From Xestospongia muta (taxonomy: Eukaryota; Porifera; Demospongiae; Haplosclerida; Petrosiidae), in the NCBI GenBank assembly GCA_963693285.1, contig OY848918.1, positions 10,549,162-10,613,161 on the forward strand: a DNA stretch of 64,000 bases, in the 5' to 3' direction. The notes below the pieces were generated by a model. It was not told the origin of the DNA, ran no database searches, and worked only from the letters and a program-made list of their open reading frames with translations. The position numbers and the translations under genes were made by a program. Shown here one piece after another: positions 49,024 through 61,400 of the stretch. Every line of letters begins with the position of its first letter. Positions within the stretch are counted from its first letter, which is position 1.

Positions 49024-49847
49024 CAAGACTTCAGATCTTTTTGTATATAAGGTACCCTCTCACCATGGATTCATAGGAATAGCTAGTCATACTTCGTGAA
49101 AATCACGCTTGTGTACACAACACGTGTCTGATACCACATCATTAATTAATACTTCACATTCACTAAACACGAAATTTAATACCCACGAAATTTAAATAAT
49201 AAAGCAACATTTTAAAAGCATAAAAATTTAAACCCTAGAAAATTAGTACCCTTACGGTAGTCCAAACATGGGGCCAAGTACATTATGTAAGGACTTAAGT
49301 AAAGTACAAGTACTTTTGAAAAATGTTAAATACAGGTACAAGTACAAGCTCCAATAATGAAGATGTACTTAAGTAAAGTACAAGTACTTTTGAAAGTACT
49401 TAATTACAAGTACAAGTACAAATTGTTTCAACTAATAGGTATAATGAATTAGCTATAGGGAAGTATTTGGTAGTGCTTACTGCTTAGATAGTGTCAAACA
49501 CTATTATAATTATGGTACATTATTGCATTTTATAAACATCATACAACTGTTTAAATGTCTCATCACTCAGTTTACATCTTTCTGGTGTGAAAATTACTAT
49601 TATGTAAGAAGTCCTAATGACTGTTTTTGTAATTTAAAATTTACATTGCATCTTTGGTCAAGTGTTTAACTAACTTATATATAATTATATACACTTTTGA
49701 TCATTTATATTAAAATCATAACAAATTTTATGCATTTTCTATATCATTGTATGGCCAGGTAGGAGTTTAGTTTCTATTTAAATTAACAAGGGGTCTTCAG
49801 ACTACAAAATATTTGGACCCAGTGTGACAACTTTGTTGTCTGACAAT
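49024..49847. repeat. Spacer with palindromic GTAC repeats
   Basis: At 49300-49412 the phrase ACTTAAGTAAAGTACAAGTA followed by CTTTTGAAA occurs twice, with several further ACAAGTACAAGTAC copies. CACGAAATTTAA also occurs twice near 49170-49195. These look like pieces of small palindromic elements. No exon is supported. Confidence 0.55.
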
Positions 49848-52800
49848 ATGCTGTGGCCATTGTTTACAGTGAGTATAGTGACTTGTATTGTTGGAAGTAA
49901 GTGTTATTGTATTTATGATCATCTTAATGATCTACTAAGTACAGAATTGATAATTACTCAGAATGTGTGAACCAAAAATTAACAGTTAAAGATGCAATTT
50001 TAGTGTCTCTCTCCCTGGCAGGTCAAGGGACTCTTATATTCACAACTCATCCAGCTAGTCATGAAGTGACAGTGGGAGAATCTGTAACAATAACATGTAA
50101 TGTATCAGATCCTAATGCTGAGATCTATTGGCAATATGAGTATGTAGCCATTGACTCTTCAAATACTGACTACATAATCAATGGTGGTAGTTTGACCATC
50201 AATAATTTCATTGTTTCAAAATCAGGATGTTATCGGTGTGCTGCCAGTGATGACAAGAGTGTGACAGTCCTACTATCACATATTGGTTTATTAACTGCAT
50301 TTAGTAAGTTGAGTTTTAACACACTTTCTCAAAAGGTGGAAAGATTCAAGTGAATCTTTCATAATATATAGACCTCTGTTATCACTTATACTTCCATGAT
50401 AAATTAAACCAATTAGGTCTGATATTTGTGTGCTACTTCATTGAAGCAGTGTATGTATAATATCTTTTATGATCTTTGTGTATTTACTGGAAACTTTAGC
50501 ATAACACATGTGTAGCAATGTCAACAAAGAGGTAGACTAATATTGGTGATAGTTTTGGTTTGTTTTATTATAAATCATATAGATAATGGCCATGAATGGT
50601 TGTTTTTACTACCAATGTATACCAAAACAAAAATATATATATATATATATCAGCTTTGTATGGTATAAAGGACATATACTAATATAATATCTTATGATAA
50701 CATATTATGATGTTCCTTTTATTAGCTCAACGTACCTACTCCATGGAACCTCAAGACTATACATCTTATATAGTTCTCACCACACTATCTGACAATTCTG
50801 TACAATTAGTTGGTCGTGAAGCACTACCATTTGAGTGTGAACTAGGAAGACCTTTTTATGCAACTGTTCGACCAAAAATTACATGGGAAGTCCATTTTTC
50901 AAGTTGTGAAAAGATTGAAATTGTCAACAGTCAGCCATTAGATGTTATATATGGGATACAATTCAACAATAAGGGTTATTTACAAATACATTTTCCAAAT
51001 ATTACTCAACACAATGATACCAAAGTTCGATGCATTTCTACAAATCCTTTAAGCCAACAAGAAAAGGTCTATAGTAACTGGGCTACAGTAATACTATTGG
51101 GTAAGTTTAAAGTAAACTGTTTATGTGTATATTTCCCTTTAAAATGTTCAATTTAACCATCATTTGGTTATACAAGTTGCAATTGCAAACTTATTTTTGT
51201 CAAAAGAGTAATCATAATACTGTTTTCATTACTAATGTACTACTGTTTGTGTAGGTACAAAACCATCAATTTCATAGTACATTAGTAATCAAAAGAGTAA
51301 TCATAATACTACTAATGTACTACTGTTTGTGTAGGTACAAAACCATCAATTTTATAGTACATTAGTAATCAAAATAAAACCATGTATTAGTTAATTCAAC
51401 CAATCAGTTTTTACAATGTATTTGGTGAAAAAAATTGATTGGTTGATTTAAATAATATATAGATATACAAGTTATATGTAAAAAATGTCTTTGATGTAAA
51501 AAGTAAACATAAGTTTGTTTTGTTTACTGTGGGTTGAGAATTAATTATTGGAAATAATTTATTTATTCTTAGGCAAAATAAAATGTTGGGTCACTTCATT
51601 GTATTTTGTAAGGATTTATGCAACAAACAATGTCTATGAATCAGTTAAAATGATCGATTTACATTTAAAGTAATATAATCCAAACTTCAATCATATATTA
51701 AAAAGTAATTTAATTAATATTAATATGATGGTTAATATTATGGTTAATATGATGATAGTTTGGACTGTATTACTTTTAAAATAAAAAGTTGCTTTAATCT
51801 CTACAAATTATATTAATATAACTAGATAAGTTCATCAGTAACAGCTCTGGACTATTTAGCATCTTATTTGTCAAATAAAATCATTATCACTATTATCTAC
51901 ATAAATGGTCAATTCTATAGTATATATACATAGTGATCAAAACAGACTAATGTTTAATTTTGCTACATGCAACCTATATAACCATGTATTGATCTAATCA
52001 GATTTACTAGTTACATGTGTAAGGTTAGTTTTCCTTGTTGAGGCAACCATAAGAAAGATTTGCCAAAAGGTCAGGCCAGACCAATAAGATTCTAATTACA
52101 CTGTTTAAACTGCTAGGATTTAAAAATGTGAAAGCAATGGAATTTTAGGATATATATAATTATAATTGATGTGACTAATAGTGATGATGTTTCATTGACT
52201 GAAGAAATAGACATTTGAATCATAAAATTGCTGAAAAAGACAATGACATTGTCTGCTGATCACATTTAAAAACTTATGAATACAATGAAGTTAAAGATAT
52301 TGGTCAAACTTTACTTGACAAAATTGCAGAAATGGATGGAGAGAACACTACTCATCTTTACAAAAAATATAGCCTTACTTTGGATGACTGATAACTACTG
52401 CCATGCAAATACATTCATACACTAAGGAATATTTTTGATGTGTTAATGAAAAAAATAACAAATTATTATATGATTACTATATGAATGTTATAATTGTCCT
52501 CTCTTCACAATTATTATTATTATCGTTTTTCCTGACTTAGATGAAATCTTTCCAGAATCACAAGCAACAGGTTCATATAATCCCATTGTTCAGAAACCTC
52601 CACTAAATGTATGGGACGAAGATCTAGGAACTGGAACAATCCTGCCATGTTTAAAAGACAATGGTAATTTTAATCTGTTAACTCCTGGGTAAGTTAATTT
52701 AAAGAAGTCTATAATATAATGCTTTTAATTAGATGGAGACTATCTTCAGATATTAAGACATTCTACAATGTTGAAACTTTGAGACCAACAAGACCTGATG

Positions 52801-53854
52801 CTGCATTTGTAGGATATACTAACATGTGGTTAAATCTAACTAACAATAATTTAGTGGGTGATAGAATATTTTATTTGGTAAATAAACAAGGTGGATCATT
52901 TAAACTGGGAATTTCCAACATCATACAACGTATGTTTCTTGTTTCATATGCAGTTTGAATATTTTTTCTTTTTCAGGTCCAACTGATGTTCTACCTTCAT
53001 TTGAAGTAGACCAACTAAACAAAGTAGCTTATACTGTAGCACCTATTACATTGTCCTTTGTGGTAACTGGTGGTGGCAATATTAAGTCAGTTCGATGGTG
53101 GATTAATGGTGTCCTTGTTAACAGTAGGGGAAAGTTCTCCATTGATTCAAATACTTGGGCACTCACTATTAATAATATAACTTTTGATGACTCTGGTTTC
53201 TATCAAGCAGAAGTAATGACTAATCAGTCTGTTCGTGCTGAGCTCAAAAATTTTCTACTTGATGTAAAACGTAAGACAATATACTTAACAACATTAGAAA
53301 GAGCATTTATTGATTGTGTGGCCTTAAAACCAAGCTGTTGTGTTAGCCAAAAATTTTCAACTAGAGTTAGCTTTGTTGCAAGACATGCATAAAAACACCA
53401 TAACTTAAAAGCCCATGGTAATATACCTTATGTATTATTCAACATTGAGGACACCTCTTTACTAAGTACACTGCTTCCAAGATTTCAGTGTCTACTATAG
53501 AAAACTTTATTTCATTTATCATTACACAAGTTAATTGCAACTGATATTGCTGTAAATTCCTCCTTCTTTTTATTGTAGTTGGACCAGCCTATGTCATATC
53601 CGGTACTGATGATTTCATTACCCCTTCATCATCTAATATTACATTGGAATGTGTAGCAAGTGGAGCTCCACCCATAACATACTCATGGCGTAAAGATGGT
53701 ATCATATTGACCAATGGAGGGCGAATTCAGGGAGCTAACACCTCACAACTATTCATCATCTCAATCAATGTCAGTGATATCGGACATTATGAGTGTCATC
53801 CAGAAAATAGTATACGTACTCTCAACTATTCAACAACTGAAGTTGGCATCAAAA
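49848..53854 (+). CDS. Gene 6 exons 1-7: signal peptide and divergent Ig-like domains
   Basis: Exons 49848-49896, 50022-50303, 50726-51100, 52541-52688, 52733-52929, 52977-53270 and 53579-53854. Exon 2 is an Ig domain (VTITCNVSD, IYWQYE, SGCYRCAAS). Exon 3 is Ig-like (LPFECELG, KITWEVHF, TKVRCIST). Exons 4-5 encode a V-like domain (ILPCLKDNG) without an obvious second Cys. Exon 6 is Ig-like with Trp but no Cys pair. Exon 7 is a clear Ig (LECVASGAPPITYSWRKDG, GHYECHPEN). Confidence 0.8.
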
Positions 53855-55363
53855 GTGAGTCTACGCTAGGATGAATGGACAGGTAGATAGATAGATGAAT
53901 GGACAGGTAGATAGATAGATGAATGGACAGGTAGATAGATAGATGAATGGACAGGTAGATAGATGGATGAATGGACAGGTAGATAGATAGATGAATGGAC
54001 AGGTAGATAGATAGATGAATGGACAGGTAGATAGATAGATGAATGGACAGGTAGATGATAGATGAATGGACAGGCAGATAGATAGATGAATGGACAGGTA
54101 GATAGATAGATGAATGGACAGGTAGATAGATGGATGAATGGACAGGTAGATGATAGATGAATGGACAGGTAGATAGATGGATGAATGGACAGGCAGATAG
54201 ATAGATGAATGGACAGGTAGATAGATAGATGAATGGACAGGTAGATAGATAGATGAATGGACAGGTAGATAGATGGATGAATGGACAGGTAGATAGATAG
54301 ATGAATGGACAGGTAGATAGATGGATGAATGGACAGGCAGATAGATAGATGAATGGACAGGTAGATAGATAGATGAATGGACAGGCAGATAGATAGATGA
54401 ATGGACAGGTAGATAGATGGATGAATGGACAGGTAGATGATAGATGAATGGACAGGCAGACAGATGGATGAATGGACAGGTAGATGATAGATGAATGGAC
54501 AGGCAGACAGATGGATGAATGGACAGGCAGACAGATGGATGAATAGACAAGCAAATAGATAGATGAATGGACAGGTAGATAGATAGATGAATGGACAGGT
54601 AGATAGATAGATGAATGGACAGGTAGATGATAGATGAATGGACAGGCAGACAGATGGATGAATGGACAAGCAAATAGATAGATGAATGGACAGGCAGATA
54701 GATAGATGAATGGACAGGTAGATAGATGGATGAATGGACAGGCAGATAGATAAATGAATGGACAGGTAGATAGATAGATGAATGGACAGGTAGATAGATA
54801 GATGAATGGACAGGCAGATGATAGATGAATGGATAACCAAATGAATAGATGAATGAATAAACAGATGGACAGATGGAAACTAGATGGACTAATGGATTGG
54901 TAGGATTCATTCCAAGAGGGCACTTGATGGTTTCTATTATGACAAATTAGAAGTTAGCTCTAATTGAAAGATGTTAAAATTACTGCTTCACTTTAAAGAA
55001 ACTATACAATTCATTAATTAAGAATTCCACAGGTTACTATACAATTGTAATAGCAAGTCTGTACAAGACCATTCATTATAAGTGAACTGATGATGAATTT
55101 AATGAAAGTGGTACTTGTGTTAGAATTAATTACAATTACTACTGAGCTAAATATTCTATACTTAAGTTAGTAATACATTCAAAGTAAAGTACTTGTCTTC
55201 ACTCATCCTTGCAAGTATTCATATCATATCTATATACATATCTTGGTATAACACTTACCCTACTGCTTGTAGGAGTAATATCAACACAGACATAATTTAT
55301 TGTGATAGAATGTTATTAGTGTGATTGTGATTTGTCTAGAGTAATTGTTGAATTTGTAGTTAT

Positions 55364-55418
<55 letters not shown>

Positions 55419-58400
55419 CCTTTCTTAACATCTTTTCTCATTCAGTACCACTTGCTGTCAATAGATTAAATCCACAGACAATACCTGGTCTAGTTCCTGC
55501 AGCTCCTAATGGATATACTATTATTCCACCCAATAAGATCACCATAACTTCATCTGGAGATTTAGTGACTATGACATTAAGCACTGGTGACTCTGGGAGG
55601 TACACTATTACATCTCCTAATTTCAATGGAACTATCATTATCGAACTGACAGTATTTGGTTAGTGGGAAGTAAATATCATCACCTTCCACCTTCACTTCA
55701 TTTTCATTATCTAGAACCAGCATATGTTATTGATATTACTGATGATCAAACAGCTACTAATGGTAGTACAGTTACAATAGAGTGTACTGCTGGTGGTACT
55801 CCAAGTGACTTCACCTTTCAATGGATGAAAAATGGTGTCGATATTTCAGGAGAGACAAACTCAACATTAAGAATATCTAGTGTTACTATCAGTGATATTG
55901 GAGAATACAAATGTACTCCATCTAATTCAAGGGGCAACACCAACAGTTCTTTTACCATACTTAGTGTCAATAGTAAGTGCACGTATATATTTTAGATAAT
56001 GATCTCTCTCTCTCTCTCTCTCTCTCTCAGTTCCTCTGACTATTGATGGCTCATCACCTCAGACAATACCTGGTCTAGTTCCTGCAGTTCCTAATGGATA
56101 TACTATTACTCCACCTAATCCTAATATCACCATAACAACATCTGGACATTTAATAACTATGATATTAAATCCTGGTGACTCTGGGACCTACATTATTACA
56201 TCTCCTGATTTCAATGGAGCTAGTGTTGTAATTACATTGAGAGTACATGGTTAGTTTCAATCTAAACAATTTATCAATTCTTTTGTCTTCTTCTCTTCTA
56301 CTTAGGACCAGCATATGCTATTGATATTACTGATGATCAAACTGCTGCTATTGGTACCACAATCACAATAGAATGTACTGCTGGTGGTACTCCAAGTGAC
56401 TTCACATATGAATGGATGAAAAATGGTGTCATTATTTCAGGAGTGACAGATTCAACATTAAGAATATCTAGTGTTACTATCAGTGACATTGGACAATATA
56501 AAAGTACACCTTCTAACTCACTGGGTAGTACCAATAGTTCCTCTAGCATACTTAGTGTCAATGGTAAGAACCAAAAGATTGAGTTGATGAATATCTCCTC
56601 TCTTTTTCCTCAGTTCCTTTAACAATCAATGGATTGTCTCCTCAAACAATACTTGGTCTAGTTCCTCCAGTTCCTAATGGATACACTATTACTCCACCTA
56701 ATCCTAAGATTAACTTAACTTCATCTGGAGATTTAATGACTATGATATTAGATTATAGTGATGCTGGAAACTATACTATCACATCTCCTGATTTTAAAGG
56801 AGCTAGTGTTGTAATTACACTGACTGTACAAGGTTAGTTTTGTATGTTCAAAATGTGTTATAATCCCTCTATCAGGAAAAGCATGTGTTATTTATACTAC
56901 TGATGATCAAACAGCTACTAATGGTAGTACAGTTACAATAGAATGTATTGCTGGTGGTACTCCAAGTGACTCCACCTATCAATGGATGAAAAATGGTGTC
57001 ATTATTTCAGGAGAGACAGGCTCAACATTAACAATATCTAGTGTTACTATCAGTGACATTGGAGAATATAAATGTACACCTTCTAACTCACTGGGTAGTA
57101 CCAACAGTTCCTCTAGCATACTTAGTGTCAATGGTAAGAACCAAAAGATTGAGTTGATGAATATCTCCTCTCTTTTTCTCAGTTCCTCTAACCATCAATG
57201 GATTATCTCCTCAAACAGTATCTGGTCTAGTTCCTGCAGCATCTAATGGATACACTATTATTCCACCTAATCCTAAGATTAACTTAACTTCATCTGGAGA
57301 TTTAATGACTATGATATTAGATTATAGTGATGCTGGAAACTATACTATCACATCTCCTGATTTTAATGGAGCTAGTGTTGTAATTACACTGACTGTACAA
57401 GGTTAGTTTTGTATGTTCAAAATGTGTTATAATCCCTCTATCAGGAAAAGCATGTGTTATTGATATTACTGATGATCAAATAGCTACTAATGGTAGTACA
57501 GTTACAATAGAATGTACTGCTGGTGGTACTCCAAGTGACTTCACATATGAATGGATGAAAAATGGTATCATTATTTCAGGAGAGACAGGCTCAACATTAA
57601 TAATATCTAGTGTTACTATCAGTGACATTGGAAAATATAAATGTACACCTTCTAACTCACTGGGTAGTACCAACAGTTCCTCTAGCATACTTAGTGTCAA
57701 TGGTAAGAACCAAAAGATTAATGTGATGAATATCTCCTCTCTTTTTTCTTAGTTCCTTTAACCATCAATGGATTATCTCCTCAAACAATACCTGGTCTAG
57801 TTCCTCCAGTTCCTAATGGATACACTATTACTCCACCTAATCCTAAGATTAACTTAACTTCATCTGGAGATTTAATGACTATGATATTAGATTATAGTGA
57901 TGCTGGAACCTATACTATCATATCTCCTGATTTTAATGGAGCTAGTGTTGTAATTACACTGACTGTACAAGGTTAGTTTTGTATGTTCAAAATGTGTTAT
58001 AATCCCTCTATCAGGAAAAGCATGTGTTATTTACACTACTGATGATCAAACAGCTACTAATGGTAGTACAGTTACAATAGAATGTATTGCTGGTTGTACT
58101 CCAAATGACTCCACCTATCAATGGATGAAAAATGGTGTCATTATTTCAGGAGTGACAGGCTCAACATTAAGAATATCTAGTGTTACTATCAGTGACATTG
58201 GAAAATATAAAAGTACACCTTCTAACTCACTGGGTAGTACCAACAGTTCCTCTAGCATACTTAGTGTCAATGGTAAGAACCAAAAGATTGATGTCATGAA
58301 TATCTCCTCTCTTTTTCCTCAGTTCCTTTAACCATCAATGGATTGTCTCCTCAAACAATACCTGGTCTAGTTCCTCCAGTTCCTAATGGATACACTATTA

Positions 58401-61400
58401 CTCCACCTAATCCTAAGATTAACTTAACTTCATCTGGAGATTTAATGACTATGATATTAGATTATAGTGATGCTGGAAACTATACTATTACATCTCCTGA
58501 TTTTAATGGAGCTAGTGTTGTAATTACACTGACTGTACAAGGTTAGTTTTGTATGTTCAAAATGTGTTATAATCCCTCTATCAGGAAAAGCATGTGTTAT
58601 TTATACTACTGATGATCAAGCAGCTACTAATGGTAGTACAGTTACAATAGAATGTATTGCTGGTTGTACTCCAAGTGACTTCACCTATCAATGGATGAAA
58701 AATGGTGTCATTATTTCAGGAGAGACAGGCTCAACATTAAGAATATCTAGTGTTACTATCAGTGACATTGGAGAATATAAATGTACACCTTCTAACTCAC
58801 TGGGTAGTACCAACAGTTCCTCTAGCATACTTAGTGTCAATGGTAAGAACCAAAAGATTGAGTTGATTAATATCTCCTCTCTTTTTTCCTCAGTTCCTTT
58901 AACCATCAATGGATTGTCTCCTCAAACAATACCTGGTCTAGTTCCTCCAGTTCCTAATGGATACACTATTACTCCACCTAATCCTAAGATTAACTTAACT
59001 TCATCTGGAGATTTAATGACTATGATATTAGATTATAGTGATGCTGGTACCTATACTATAACATCTTCTGATTTTAATGGAGCTAGTGTTGTAATTACAC
59101 TGACTGTACAAGGTTAGTTTTGTATGTTCAAAATGTGTTATAATCCCTCTATCAGGAAAAGCATATGTTATTAATAGTACTGATAATCAAACAGCTACTA
59201 ATGGTAGTACAGTTACAATAGATTGTACTGCTGGTGGTACTCCAAGTGACTTCACCTATCAATGGATAAAAAATGGTGTCATTATTTCAGGAGAGACAGG
59301 CTCAACATTAAGAATATCTAGTGTTACTATCAGTGACATTGGAGAATACAAAAGTACACCTTCTAACTCACTGGGTAGTACCAACAGTTCCTCTACTATA
59401 CTTAGCGTCAATGGTAAGAACCAAAAGATTGATGTGATGAATATCTCCTCTCTTTTTCTCAGTTCCTCTAACCATCAATGGATTATCTCCTCAAACAGTA
59501 TCTGGTCTAGTTCCTGCAGCATCTAATGGATACACTATTATTCCACCTAATCCTAAGATTAACTTAACTTCATCTGGAGATTTAATGACTATGATATTAG
59601 ATTATAGTGATGCTGGAAACTATACTATTACATCTCCTGATTTTAATGGAGCTAGTGTTGTAATTACACTGACTGTACAAGGTTAGTTTTGTATGTTCAA
59701 AATGTGTTATAATCCCTCTATCAGGAAAAGCATGTGTTATTTATACTACTGATGATCAAACAGCTACTAATGGTAGTACAGTTACAATAGAATGTATTGC
59801 TGGTTGTACTCCAAGTGACTCCACCTATCAATGGATGAAAAATGGTGTCATTATTTCAGGAGAGACAGGCTCAACATTAACAATATCTAGTGTTAGTATC
59901 AGTGACATTGGAGAATATAAATGTACACCTTCTAACTCACTGGGTAGTACCAACAGTTCCTCTAGCATACTTAGTGTCAATGGTAAGAACCAAAAGATTG
60001 AGTTGATGAATATCTCCTCTCTTTTTTCCTCAGTTCCTTTAACCATCAATGGATTGTCTCCTCAAACAATACCTGGTCTCATTTCTTCAGTTCCTAATGG
60101 ATACACTATTACTCCACCTAATCTTAAGATTAACTTAACTTCATCTGGAGATTTAATGACTATGATATTAGATTATAATGATGCTGGAAACTATACTATC
60201 ACATCTCCTGATTTTAATGGAGCTAGTGTTGTAATTACACTGACTGTACAAGGTTAGTTTTGTATGTTCAAAATGTGTAATAATCCCTCTATCAGGAAAG
60301 GCATATGTTATTAATAGTACTGATAATCAAACAGCTACTAATGGTAGTACAGTTACAATAGATTGTACTGCTGGTGGTACTCCAAGTGACTTCACCTATC
60401 AATGGATAAAAAATGGTGTCATTATTTCAGGAGAGACAGGCTCAACATTAAGAATATCTAGTGTTACTATCAGTGACATTGGAGAATACAAAAGTACACC
60501 TTCTAACTCACTGGGTAGTACCAACATTTCCTCTACTATACTTAGCGTCAATGGTAAGAACCAAAAGATTGAGTTGATGAATATCTCCTCTCTTTTTTCT
60601 CAGTTCCTCTAACCATCAATGGATTGTCTCCTCAAACAATACCTGGTCTAGTTCCTCCAGTTCCTAATGGATACACTATTACTCCACCTAGTCCTAAGAT
60701 CACATTAACTTCATCTGGAGATTTAATGACTATGATATTAGATTATAGTGATGCTGGTACCTATACTATTACATCTCTTGATTTTAATGGAGCTAGTGTT
60801 GTAATTACACTGACTGTACAAGGTTAGTTTTGTATGTTCAAAATGTGTTATAATCCCTCTATCAGGAAAAGCATGTGTTATTTATACTACTGATGATCAA
60901 ACAGCTACTAATGGTAGTACAGTTACAATAGAATGTATTGCTGGTTGTACTCCAAGTGACTCCACCTATCAATGGATGAAAAATGGTGTCATTATTTCAG
61001 GAGAGACAGGCTCAACATTAAGAATATCTAGTGTTACTATCAGTGACATTGGAAAATATAAATGTACACCTTCTAACTCACTGGGTAGTACCAACAGTTC
61101 CTCTAGCATACTTAGTGTCAATGGTAAGAACCAAAAGATTGAGTTGATGAATATCTCCTCTCTTTTTTCCTCAGTTCCTCTAACCATCAATGGATTGTCT
61201 CCTCAAACAATACCTGGTCTCATTTCTTCAGTTCCTAATGGATACACTATTACTCCACCTAATCCTAAGATTAACTTAACTTCATCTGGAGATTTAATGA
61301 CTATGATATTAGATTATAGTGATGCTGGTACCTATACTATTACATCTCCTGATTTTAATGGAGCTAGTGTTGTAATTACACTGACTGTACAAGGTTAGTT

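Noticed and set aside
53826..54923. Three long overlapping minus-strand open frames rich in Leu, Ser, Ile and His
   Set aside because: They lie wholly in the 24-bp minisatellite. Its period is a multiple of three and its units contain no stop on that strand, so all three frames are open by composition.
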